A DNA stretch of 9,393 nt from an uncultured Pseudorhodobacter sp. (GCA_945957495.1 CAMFLG010000092.1:1-9393); one strand, 5' to 3'; shown: positions 1 to 6,500, counted from the first letter of the stretch. Numbers and translations are program-made. The notes: generated by a model from the sequence alone, not told the origin.

Positions 1-180
1 ATCCTGCGCATCATCGCCGAGGTGACGCGTATGGGTCGAGCCTCGACCAGCCTTTGCCTTCGAATGCAGCGCGAGGAAGAGGTCTACGCCACCTGTACCC
101 TTGTCGATGTATTCATGGACCCCGCGACCCGCGCCAGCTGCCCTATCCCCGCATCAATTCGGCTGGCCCTGACCGTTTGA
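1..180 (+). CDS. acyl-CoA thioesterase, hotdog fold (C-terminal part only)
   Basis: Frame 1 is open from the first base to a TGA at 178-180 and gives 59 residues, the end of a gene that starts before the window. The peptide carries VTRMGRAS near its start, then RMQREEEVYATCTLVDVFMD, then a PIPASIR ending. This is the usual end of small 4-hydroxybenzoyl-CoA thioesterase/YbgC/FadM-like proteins: a strand 'r-G-rS-S', two long beta strands, and 'r.~PiP~~~r' before the stop. Such enzymes hydrolyse acyl-CoA thioesters in the cytoplasm and are usually about 130-160 residues long, so more than half is missing here. The catalytic N-terminal part cannot be seen, so the substrate is unknown. The family call rests on pattern recognition of a short tail. 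Confidence 0.62.
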   Translation: MLRIIAEVTRMGRASTSLCLRMQREEEVYATCTLVDVFMDPATRASCPIPASIRLALTV

Positions 181-204
181 GCCCAGAAAAGATTAGGCGG
201 TGCC

Positions 205-321
205 GTGCTGGTCGCCGTCTGCGCTATCGCGGCAAGGGCGGATGCGGGCGCTTTCACCCGCGCCCGGCTGTGGCATGTAGATAACGGCCAATTCAAGGCC
301 TTCGGTGTGCAGGTCAAGTAG
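205..321 (+). CDS. short coding-like ORF or gene fragment, unknown
   Basis: After the thioesterase stop the same frame stays open to a TAG at 319-321. A GTG at 205 with AGGCGG at 195-200 four bases upstream could start a 38-residue peptide. It has a hydrophobic, alanine-rich start (VLVAVCAIAARADA) and then GAFTRARLWHVDNGQFKAF before a short VQVK end. Roughly three quarters of its codons end in G or C, as in the real genes here, so it looks like coding sequence. It may be a true small protein or the tail of a gene whose front was deleted. I do not recognise the family. In GC-rich DNA an open frame of this length is common by chance. Confidence 0.22.
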   Translation: MLVAVCAIAARADAGAFTRARLWHVDNGQFKAFGVQVK

Positions 322-414
322 CCTCTGCGAGCGCCCAACGGGGTGACGTCCTTGCTATGGGCCAAGCATCTGAGGGGGCGGATTTCAGGTGCAAGTTCGC
401 GGCGGAGGAATGAC

Positions 415-1170
415 CTAAGGCGGTGGCGTGTTACCCAGCTTCCGCGTCAAATCGCGCGACAGATCCATCAGGGACTTGGCAATGGAGTCCTGCACCTCGG
501 GCGTGACGCGATGCGAAGGAACTGCCACGGCGATAGCGCCTATCGCGGATTGGTCGGGGCCGAAAATCGGTGCGGCAAAGCCGCAAACCTCTGCTTCGAA
601 TGAATTCTCAATCTTTGCATATCCAAGTAGCCGCGCCTCGTTCATCGCGGCCATCACCTCTGCTTTGCTTTTCATGGTGGTCGTTGTGAAGGCGGTCAGG
701 GGCTGGGTCAGCGCGCGTGTCACCAGTTCGGGCGCCGCGAAGGCCAGAAAGGCCAGGCCAGAGGCGGTTGCGTGGAATGGCAACGTTTCGGTCCCGCGCA
801 TCGACACCCGGCTGGCCTTCTTGCTTTCGGTCGTTGCGATTACGGCAAGGGCATTATTGCTGTAAAGGGAGCAGTGCGTCGTCTCTCCGGTCAGTTCAGA
901 CAGGGTATCCAGCATCGGTTGCACGACGGCAACGACTGGAAATGTCGCCTCTCGCCGTCGCGCCAGATGCAGTACAGCAGGGCCAAGGCGATAGCGTTTC
1001 GTGCTGGTGTTCTGTTCCACAAGGCCCGCATCACCAAGTGTCTTAAGAAGGCGATGTACCGTTGCCTTGTCATGCCCTGACAGGCGCGCAACGTCAGAAA
1101 GACCGATCTCGGGCAGTGATTCCGAGAACAGATCCAACAGCGAAAGTGCGCGTTTTACCGCTATGGTCAT
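415..1170 (-). CDS. IclR-family transcriptional regulator
   Basis: This 251-residue protein has the usual IclR length and layout. A winged helix-turn-helix occupies about residues 1-65 (ALSLLDLF, then GLSDVARLSGHDKATVHRLL with the recognition helix at about 34-45, and a wing ending YRLGP). A GAF-like effector domain follows at about 78-247. Its typical signatures are LPFHATASGLAFLA (130-143) and the E-VCGFAAPIF stretch (193-203). The start at 1170 is supported by AGGGA at 1175-1179. The gene is transcribed away from the ABC/sulfatase operon, the usual layout for a local regulator, so it probably senses the imported substrate or its breakdown product. A perfect palindrome lies 16 bp upstream of its start codon and could mediate autoregulation. 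IclR proteins more often govern use of a specific carbon compound than general sulfur starvation. The effector is unknown. Confidence 0.93.
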   Translation of the reverse strand: MTIAVKRALSLLDLFSESLPEIGLSDVARLSGHDKATVHRLLKTLGDAGLVEQNTSTKRYRLGPAVLHLARRREATFPVVAVVQPMLDTLSELTGETTHCSLYSNNALAVIATTESKKASRVSMRGTETLPFHATASGLAFLAFAAPELVTRALTQPLTAFTTTTMKSKAEVMAAMNEARLLGYAKIENSFEAEVCGFAAPIFGPDQSAIGAIAVAVPSHRVTPEVQDSIAKSLMDLSRDLTRKLGNTPPP

Positions 1171-1185
1171 GGATTCCCTACTTAT

Positions 1186-1197
1186 TTAACGCGTTAA
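1186..1197. promoter_or_regulatory. perfect 12-bp palindrome upstream of iclR
   Basis: TTAACGCGTTAA is a perfect inverted repeat centred about 21 bp upstream of the IclR start codon, just upstream of its ribosome binding site. Its position suits an autoregulatory operator. No binding is shown, and short palindromes also occur by chance. Confidence 0.35.
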
Positions 1198-1227
1198 GAA
1201 ATTTATCAGCGCGGTGGCCCCGCATAG

Positions 1228-1260
1228 TTGACAGAAAGGTCGATTCGATCCACTCTATTT
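1228..1260 (+). promoter_or_regulatory. candidate promoter of the ABC/sulfatase operon
   Basis: A perfect -35 hexamer TTGACA lies at 1228-1233. No good -10 follows at the standard 17 bp (CACTCT at 1251-1256). The best AT-rich match, TCTATT at 1254-1259, is 20 bp away. Either the promoter is weak and needs activation, or the real one differs. It ends directly against the repeat array at 1259-1286, so a protein bound there would cover the predicted transcription start. Confidence 0.35.
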
Positions 1261-1286
1261 AAACCACTGGTTTACACAGTGAACCA
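1259..1286. promoter_or_regulatory. three-copy operator-like repeat array (GTRAACCA half-sites)
   Basis: Three copies of an 8-bp element are packed in 28 bp: TTAAACCA (1259-1266, +), GTAAACCA (1275-1268, read on -) and GTGAACCA (1279-1286, +). Copies 1 and 2 form a perfect 7-1-7 dyad, TAAACCACTGGTTTA (1260-1274). Copies 2 and 3 form an imperfect 19-bp dyad, TGGTTTACACAGTGAACCA. Copies 1 and 3 are direct repeats offset by 20 bp, about two helical turns. The array lies 20-47 bp upstream of the ATG of the substrate-binding protein gene. A palindrome plus a third repeat is the architecture known for some IclR-family operators (PcaU of Acinetobacter), although the spacing of the third copy differs here. 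The divergent IclR protein is the natural candidate to bind it. Confidence 0.55.
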
Positions 1287-1305
1287 TACAAGCGGGGAAA
1301 ATGAA

Positions 1306-2292
1306 ATGGCAAAAGTGATCCGGCGCGCGATCCTTCGCGGCGCGGTACTTGGAGGGGTGGCTGCGGCCACGCTGATGGCGGGCTCGTTCGCGGCCTGGGC
1401 TGAGAATGCCAAAGTGCGTTTCGCCTATCTGGTCGCAGACTCGATGCTGCCTGCGCTGTATGCGCAGGATAAGGGTTACTTTGCGGCGGCAGGGATCGAC
1501 CCGGAATTCATTCCTGTGCAGGGTGGTCCGGCTGTGGTCGCAGCAATCGCATCGGGTGAGGCGGATGTGGGATATGCCGCCTTGGTTCCCCCGATCAATG
1601 GGCGCCTGAATGGCGTGCCGCTGAAGATATTCCTGCAACTGGGGAAGGAGTCCGAGCCGGATCACAAATATACCTGGCTGGTCGCCTCAGGTGCCTCTGG
1701 GATCAAAGATCTGGCGGGTCTCAAGGGCAAGAAGATCGCCTTCAATGCCAATGGTGGATTGTGCGAACTGGCTTGGCGTGACCATCTCGCCTCTGTCAGT
1801 CTGACGATTGATGATGTTCTACCGGTGGTTCTGCCCTTCCCGGAACAGGAGGCGGCGTTGGAGCAGGGCAATATCGACGCCACTTGCACGATCAACCCCT
1901 TCTATTCCTCGATGGGCACGAATGCGGCGCTGGGCGCGGTGACGCTGGCGGCCGGAACTTTGGCGGACCTGACGACGCCTTTGGCCAATGACGGGCTGTT
2001 TGCAACGGAAGACTGGCTGGCGGCCAATCCTGCTGTTCCGGCGGAAATTGCCCAAGTCATGGACAAGGCGCGCAAAGAGTTGATGGCCGACCCTGCCGCG
2101 CTGCAAGCGGCGGCCGTCAAGTTTCTGGAACTGACGCCCGAGGCCGCGAAGGCCTTTACCTTGCCGACGACGGAAGGCGGCATGACGCTTACCGCCGCGG
2201 ATGTGCAGCGGCTTCTGGATGCCATGGTTCGCACGGGTATGCAGCCCGGCCCGCTGAACGGTGCCGATTTCGTGCTTGAGACCAAATACTGA
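1306..2292 (+). CDS. ABC transporter substrate-binding protein, NMT1/SsuA-TauA type
   Basis: This is a 328-residue periplasmic binding protein. I place the start at the ATG at 1306 because GGGGA lies at 1294-1298, seven bases upstream, and because a signal peptide begins there. The signal peptide has basic residues (K3, R6, R7, R11), a hydrophobic core and an AWA cleavage site after residue 32. An in-frame upstream ATG at 1228 would run through the operator array and is rejected. The mature protein opens with KVRFAYLVADSMLPALYAQ, followed by a GYFAAAGIDPEF segment and an IASGEADVGYAAL segment. These are the lobe-1 signatures of NMT1/THI5-like and SsuA/TauA binding proteins, which carry sulfonates, sulfate esters, nitriles or pyrimidine-like ligands. 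The second lobe includes LAGLKGKKIAFN. It is the first gene of the operon and delivers ligand to the transporter encoded next. The ligand cannot be read from the sequence. Confidence 0.9.
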   Translation: MAKVIRRAILRGAVLGGVAAATLMAGSFAAWAENAKVRFAYLVADSMLPALYAQDKGYFAAAGIDPEFIPVQGGPAVVAAIASGEADVGYAALVPPINGRLNGVPLKIFLQLGKESEPDHKYTWLVASGASGIKDLAGLKGKKIAFNANGGLCELAWRDHLASVSLTIDDVLPVVLPFPEQEAALEQGNIDATCTINPFYSSMGTNAALGAVTLAAGTLADLTTPLANDGLFATEDWLAANPAVPAEIAQVMDKARKELMADPAALQAAAVKFLELTPEAAKAFTLPTTEGGMTLTAADVQRLLDAMVRTGMQPGPLNGADFVLETKY

Positions 2293-2301
2293 AACGCTAT
2301 G

Positions 2302-2328
2302 GGCGGGCCGTTGTGGCCCGCCTTTCTT
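2302..2328 (+). terminator. hairpin terminator or attenuator after the binding-protein gene
   Basis: A perfect 8-bp stem, GGCGGGCC (2302-2309) paired with GGCCCGCC (2315-2322), closes a 5-base loop and is followed by TTTCTT. It begins 10 bases after the binding-protein stop codon and ends 17 bases before the ATPase start. Its position inside an operon suggests partial termination that gives more binding protein than membrane components. It may also protect the upstream mRNA end. Confidence 0.75.
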
Positions 2329-2344
2329 CCATTCGGGGGCCGCG

Positions 2345-3133
2345 ATGACCGGAATACTGACGGCCAGCTCTGTTGGCAAAAGCTATGGCACCGGCACCGC
2401 TCGGATGGCGATCATCGACGGGCTGGAACTGTCGATTGCCAAAGGTGAGTTTGTGTCCCTGGTCGGCCCTTCGGGCTGTGGCAAGACCACCTTACTGATG
2501 TGCCTGTCGGGGCTGCTGACGCCTTCGGTCGGCGAGGTTCGGTTCAAAGGCCAAACTGTCAGCGCGCCGCCCATCGGGTTGTCCGTGGTCTTTCAGGATT
2601 ACTCGCGCAGTCTGTTGCCGTGGAAAACCAACTTGGACAATGTTCTGTTCGGAATGCGCCGTCTGTCGATGGCCGCTGCCGACAAAAAGGCCCGCGCCGC
2701 CGAAATCATCGCGGCGGTGGGGCTGTCCGGGTTTGAAAATCATCATCCCTGGCAAGTCTCTGGCGGGATGCAGCAAAGGGTGGCAATTGCGCGCGGTATT
2801 GCCTCGCAGTCGGAACTGCTGCTTTTGGACGAGCCTTTGGCCGCCGTCGATGCCCAGACCCGGGCTGACATGCAGGATCTTCTGCTGGATCTGGCCAAGC
2901 GGTTTAACCAGACCTGTGTGCTGGTGACACATGACGTCGAAGAGGCGGTCTATATGGCCGACCGGGTTCTGGTGCTGGGGCCAAGACCAACGCGCGTGGT
3001 GCGTGAGATTGTGGTCGATCTGCCCAAGCCGCGCGACCAGATCGCAACACGCGAAGCCCCGGCTTTCCTGCACGCCCGGCATGAGGTGATGGCGCTGATC
3101 CGTGGCATGCGTGCGGGGCAGAATCTGTCATGA
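2345..3133 (+). CDS. ABC transporter ATP-binding protein, SsuB/TauB type
   Basis: This 262-residue ATPase powers the importer from the cytoplasmic side. All motifs are present: Walker A GPSGCGKT (41-48), Q-loop glutamine in VFQDYS (Q84), signature SGGMQQR (139-145), Walker B LLLLDEP (158-164), D-loop region AAVDAQ (166-171) and switch histidine in VTHDVEEA (H196). The LPW just after the Q-loop is typical of nitrate/sulfonate/taurine-type ATPases. I choose the ATG at 2345 because a GGGGG run (2335-2339) lies five bases upstream and the product then begins just before the first strand. A longer in-frame start at 2261 would overlap the binding-protein gene and read through the hairpin. The stop overlaps the next start as ATGA, so the subunits are probably made by coupled translation. 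Confidence 0.94.
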   Translation: MTGILTASSVGKSYGTGTARMAIIDGLELSIAKGEFVSLVGPSGCGKTTLLMCLSGLLTPSVGEVRFKGQTVSAPPIGLSVVFQDYSRSLLPWKTNLDNVLFGMRRLSMAAADKKARAAEIIAAVGLSGFENHHPWQVSGGMQQRVAIARGIASQSELLLLDEPLAAVDAQTRADMQDLLLDLAKRFNQTCVLVTHDVEEAVYMADRVLVLGPRPTRVVREIVVDLPKPRDQIATREAPAFLHARHEVMALIRGMRAGQNLS

Positions 3134-3909
3134 CAATCGCCCGATATGCCGAAAAACTGCGGGTGCCGATCTGTATCGTCCTAGTGATGGGCAGTTGGCA
3201 ACTGATCTATGTGCTTGGCATGGTGCCTGCGAAATACTTCCCCTCCATCTTTGCGATCGCTGTGGCCTTCTGGCAGATGCTGACCGATGGTGCGGTGATC
3301 TCGGCTTGGGCCACAACATTCCTGCGGGCGCTGATCGGTCTGGTCGGGGCAGCTTTGCTGGGGATTGCACTGGCCATCATCTCGGATCTGTCGCCGGTCA
3401 TGGCGCGCGGGATCCGCTATGTCTCGGATGTCCTGCAACCCATTCCGCCCGCTGCCTTCGTGCCGATGGCGGTGTTTATGCTGGGGTTGGGGCCAAAGCT
3501 TTACGCCTTTGTGATCATCCTCGTCACCGTCTGGCCACCCTATCTGAACGGGGTTTCCGGGCTTGCCAGCGTGGGGGCGGTGCAACTGAATACCGGGCGG
3601 ATGTTCGGGCTGACCAACTGGGGTCTGCTCTGGCGGGTCAAATTGCCCGCCGCCATGCCCGAGGTATTTGCCGGCATCCGCTATGCCGCGACCATCAGCC
3701 TGATCGCGGTGATCGTGTCCGAGATGCTGGCCGGGCGCGACGGCATCGGGTTCATGATCTTCAAGAAGGCCTTCGCGCTGCGCACGGCCGAGGTGTTTGG
3801 TCTGATGTTCCTGGTCGGCTTCAACGGGGTTCTGCTGAACGGACTGGTGAACCTGCTGAGGCGCGGTGTGACTGGCTGGCACATCCGCATGATGGAGCGG
3901 CACGAATGA
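3130..3909 (+). CDS. ABC transporter permease 1, SsuC/TauC type
   Basis: This 259-residue inner-membrane protein has about six hydrophobic segments, roughly at 12-31, 66-85, 104-122, 124-140, 186-201 and 222-244. The loop between segments 4 and 5 holds the ATPase-docking EAA-like region (about 154-184), with G156, the central G160 and KLPAAMPEVFAGIR, as in SsuC/TauC permeases. QPIPPAAFVPMAVFMLGLG (103-121) is the conserved pre-loop segment of this family. The start overlaps the ATPase stop (ATGA at 3130-3133) and the end overlaps the second permease start (ATGA at 3906-3909). It probably forms a heterodimeric channel with the next gene product, an inference from their adjacency and translational coupling. 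Confidence 0.93.
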   Translation: MTIARYAEKLRVPICIVLVMGSWQLIYVLGMVPAKYFPSIFAIAVAFWQMLTDGAVISAWATTFLRALIGLVGAALLGIALAIISDLSPVMARGIRYVSDVLQPIPPAAFVPMAVFMLGLGPKLYAFVIILVTVWPPYLNGVSGLASVGAVQLNTGRMFGLTNWGLLWRVKLPAAMPEVFAGIRYAATISLIAVIVSEMLAGRDGIGFMIFKKAFALRTAEVFGLMFLVGFNGVLLNGLVNLLRRGVTGWHIRMMERHE

Positions 3910-4670
3910 AGCGCGAAACACGCATCGCCCTGCTGGGGCTTCTGGTGCCGCTGGCGATTGTCGTGCTGTGGCAGATCGCGGCCCTGATGCAGAAGACACC
4001 GCTTTTCCCTGGCCCGGGCAAGGTGGTGCTGGCGATCTGGGCCAATTACCCGGTGATCCTGCGAGAACTGGGCATCACGCTTCTGCGGGCGGCCATGGGC
4101 TTTGCCATCGCCGCCATCACCATGATCCCGCTGGGGATTTTTCTTGGCCGCATCCGGCTGATCGGCCGGGTGCTGGAGCCATTGATGGACATGCTGGCTA
4201 CCCTGCCGCCGCCCGCTATCATCCCGCTGGTGATGCTGTTCGCCGGCACCGGCGACTGGGCCAAGATCGTGATCATCGCCTATGCCGCCGCGGTGCCCTT
4301 GCTGATGAACACCTACGAGGCGTCCCACACGATCCACCCGATGCTGTCCAAAGTCGCGCGGTCACTGCACCTGTCGCGTCTGGAAACGATGCGGCTGATC
4401 GACTGGCCGTCGTCACTGCCCATGATCGCCACCGGGGCGCGTCTGGCGATTGCGTCTTCGCTTCTGGTGTCTGTTACCTCGGAAATGCTGCTCTCCACCA
4501 ACGGCATCGGCACCTATCTGCAACGCAGCCAGGAGAATTTCAGGATCGACGCCGGTTTGGCCGGGATCGCCTTCATCTCACTGGCGGGTGTTCTGATCAA
4601 TGCGGGTGTGTTCCGGTTGGAAAAGCGATGGTTGTTCTGGCACTACCGTGACCAAAGGCAGTCGGAGTAA
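3906..4670 (+). CDS. ABC transporter permease 2, SsuC/TauC type
   Basis: This second permease has 254 residues, with hydrophobic segments at roughly 8-28, 60-80, 100-114, 120-135, 178-196 and 219-236. ATLPPPAIIPLVMLFAGTG (98-116) aligns with the matching segment of permease 1, and the docking loop lies at about 148-180 (VARSLHLSRLETMRLIDWP). The two permeases share the fold but differ widely in sequence, so this is not a recent tandem copy. The ATG at 3906 overlaps the previous stop. The same frame is open back to 3102, but that part is antisense-like sequence over permease 1. The sulfatase gene begins three bases after this stop. Confidence 0.92.
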   Translation: MKRETRIALLGLLVPLAIVVLWQIAALMQKTPLFPGPGKVVLAIWANYPVILRELGITLLRAAMGFAIAAITMIPLGIFLGRIRLIGRVLEPLMDMLATLPPPAIIPLVMLFAGTGDWAKIVIIAYAAAVPLLMNTYEASHTIHPMLSKVARSLHLSRLETMRLIDWPSSLPMIATGARLAIASSLLVSVTSEMLLSTNGIGTYLQRSQENFRIDAGLAGIAFISLAGVLINAGVFRLEKRWLFWHYRDQRQSE

Positions 4671-4673
4671 GCC

Positions 4674-6314
4674 ATGGCCCGCAACGTCCTTTTCATCATG
4701 TGCGATCAACTGCGCGTTGACTATCTGTCCTGCTATGGCCACCCGCACCTGCACACGCCCAACATCGACGCATTGGCCGCCCGCGGTGTGCGCTTTACCC
4801 AGGCTTTCGTGCAATCCACCATCTGTGGCCCATCGCGTATGTGCGCCTATACGGGTCGATACATGCGCAGCCACGGTTCCACCCAGAACGGGGTGCCGTT
4901 GAAAGTGGGCGAGGTGACACTTGGCGATCATCTGAAAAAGCTGGATGTGCGCGCGGTGTTGGTCGGCAAGACCCATATGATTGCCGACATCGAGGGCATG
5001 AAGCGTCTGGGCATCGACCCCGATGGCGTGATTGGGGTTCATATCAGCGAATGTGGTTTTGAACCCTTTGAGCGGGATGACGGCCTGCATCCGGATGGCG
5101 CCTATTCTCCCGACCCTGCCTATGACCGCTTCTTGCGCCAGCAGGGCTACACTGCGGACAATCCTTGGCAGGAACTGGCCAATTCTGGTCAGGCGGCCGA
5201 TGGCGCGCTGCAAAGCGGTTGGCTCTATTCCCACGCCGACAAGCCTGCGCGCGTCGCTGAAGACGACTCCGAGACACCCTATATGACTCGCCGTGCCATG
5301 GAATTCATGCGCGACGCCAAGGCGGACGGCAGATCTTGGTGCCTGCATCTGTCCTATATCAAACCGCACTGGCCTTATATCGTCCCTGCGCCCTATCACA
5401 CAGCCTACGGCCCACAGGATGTGCTGCCGGCGGTGCGCGATGACGGCGAACGGCAAAACCCGCATCCTATTCTGCGGGCGTTTCAGGAAGAGCGTTACTC
5501 GACGGTCTTCAATCGTGCGGGCGCGAGGGAGACTGTTATTCCGGCCTATATGGGCCTTATCAAGCAGATAGACGATCAACTGGGGCTACTCTTTGCCTTC
5601 ATGGAAGCCGAAGGGTTGCGCGATGACACCATGGTCGTCTTCACCTCGGATCATGGCGATTATCTGGGCGACCACTGGCTTGGTGAAAAGTACCTTTTCC
5701 ATGACCAATCGGTGCGGGTGCCGCTGATCATCGCCGACCCCTCAGCGCAGGCCGATGTGACGCGCGGCACGGTGTCAGACGCCTTGGTCGAGATGATCGA
5801 CATGGCGCCCACATTTGTCGAGGCCTTTGGCGGCGAACCTGCACCGCATATTCTGGAAGGCCGTTCGCTTTTGCCGCTGTTGCACGGCCAAGCCCCGGAA
5901 TGGCGCAGGGTGGTTATCAGCGAATATGATTATGCCTTTGATCTGGCACGGATAAAACTGGCTGTTCCTGTCGCCGAGGCCCGGCTGTACATGGTCTATG
6001 ACGGTCGCTTCAAATACATTCATGCCGATGGTTTTGCCCCGATGCTTTATGATCTGGCCATCGACCCGCACGAATTTTGCGACCTTGGCAGCGATCCTGC
6101 CCACGGCGCCACCCGCGCCCGGCTTTACGAGGCCTTGGCGAAGTGGAGCCGCACGACCCGGACCCAGACCACGGTTTCGGATGCCGCGATCACGGCAAAC
6201 GACAAGGCCGCCATGGCCTATGACCTCAACCTCGAGGCTGGCATTCTGATCGGCTATTGGGACGAGGCCGAGTTGATCGAGGAACAGGCAAAGCGCGCCA
6301 ACTACAAGCAATAA
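4674..6314 (+). CDS. type I sulfatase / phosphonate monoester hydrolase family, cytoplasmic
   Basis: This 546-residue member of the alkaline phosphatase superfamily hydrolyses sulfate esters or related phosphonate/phosphate esters. Residue C51 in CGPSRMCAYTG fits the C-x-P-S-R sulfatase signature and should be oxidised to formylglycine. The other active-site residues can be placed by family pattern: D11 and Q12 in MCDQLR, R55, K99 and H101 in GKTHM, H232 in KPHWPY, D326 and H327 in TSDHGD, and K339 in GEKYLFHD. DQ instead of DD at the N-terminal metal site is typical of the arylsulfatase/phosphonate monoester hydrolase branch. The GILIGYWDEAE tail (523-533) also recalls that branch. There is no signal peptide, so it acts in the cytoplasm on imported substrate. 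GGAG at 4664-4667 supports the ATG at 4674. No formylglycine-generating enzyme is encoded in the window. Which ester is the true substrate cannot be told. Confidence 0.92.
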   Translation: MARNVLFIMCDQLRVDYLSCYGHPHLHTPNIDALAARGVRFTQAFVQSTICGPSRMCAYTGRYMRSHGSTQNGVPLKVGEVTLGDHLKKLDVRAVLVGKTHMIADIEGMKRLGIDPDGVIGVHISECGFEPFERDDGLHPDGAYSPDPAYDRFLRQQGYTADNPWQELANSGQAADGALQSGWLYSHADKPARVAEDDSETPYMTRRAMEFMRDAKADGRSWCLHLSYIKPHWPYIVPAPYHTAYGPQDVLPAVRDDGERQNPHPILRAFQEERYSTVFNRAGARETVIPAYMGLIKQIDDQLGLLFAFMEAEGLRDDTMVVFTSDHGDYLGDHWLGEKYLFHDQSVRVPLIIADPSAQADVTRGTVSDALVEMIDMAPTFVEAFGGEPAPHILEGRSLLPLLHGQAPEWRRVVISEYDYAFDLARIKLAVPVAEARLYMVYDGRFKYIHADGFAPMLYDLAIDPHEFCDLGSDPAHGATRARLYEALAKWSRTTRTQTTVSDAAITANDKAAMAYDLNLEAGILIGYWDEAELIEEQAKRANYKQ

Positions 6315-6378
6315 GTCTGGTGACAAGCTTGCCCGCCATCAGCAGCATACCGAACCCTAAGATCAAATTGCTAAGTAC

Positions 6379-6454
6379 TGGTGCCGCTGAAGAGACTCGA
6401 ACTCCCGACCCCATCATTACGAATGACGTGCTCTACCAGCTGAGCTACAGCGGC
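6379..6454 (-). tRNA. tRNA-Thr (anticodon CGU)
   Basis: The 76-nt minus-strand cloverleaf is complete. The acceptor stem GCCGCTG/CAGCGGC pairs perfectly. The D arm is GCTC/GAGC. The anticodon stem CGTCA/TGATG has one G-U pair, and its loop TTCGTAA places CGT at plus-strand 6419-6421. The T arm GGGAG/CTCTT encloses TTCGAGT. The CCA end is encoded (TGG at 6379-6381 on the plus strand). The anticodon reads ACG codons. The gene faces the sulfatase gene with 64 bases between. Confidence 0.97.
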
Positions 6455-6471
6455 ACTTTCTGGTGAGGCTC

Positions 6472-6500
6472 CTACTATGGTCACCCAAAACCGAAGTCAA
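6472..6500 (-). promoter_or_regulatory. promoter of tRNA-Thr
   Basis: Read on the minus strand, TTGACT (6500-6495) and TAGTAG (6477-6472) are separated by exactly 17 bases. The -10 ends 17 bases before the mature tRNA 5' end, which is the expected geometry for a sigma70-type tRNA promoter with a short leader. Confidence 0.65.

Noticed and set aside
1228..1305. Upstream ATG extending the binding protein by 26 residues
   Set aside because: It would put residues before a clear signal peptide and run through the operator array. The ATG at 1306 has the better ribosome binding site.
3942..3953. 12-base match (CTGGTGCCGCTG) to the tRNA-Thr 3' end inside permease 2, as a possible attachment site
   Set aside because: The match is short, built of common codons (L-V-P-L) and lies inside an intact gene, so it is best explained by chance.
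3181..3999. Minus-strand open frame (272 residues) under the first permease
   Set aside because: Its composition is rich in H, Q, R and P, the typical antisense shadow of a membrane protein gene.
4578..5579. Long minus-strand open frame (333 residues) under the sulfatase gene
   Set aside because: Long antisense frames are normal in GC-rich genes. The plus-strand sulfatase has complete family motifs, while the antisense peptide has no recognisable domain.
6257..6466. Plus-strand open frame ending in an ETRTPDPIITNDVLYQLSYSGTF-like stretch
   Set aside because: It is the antisense reading of tRNA-Thr, a well-known false gene call in proteobacterial genomes.
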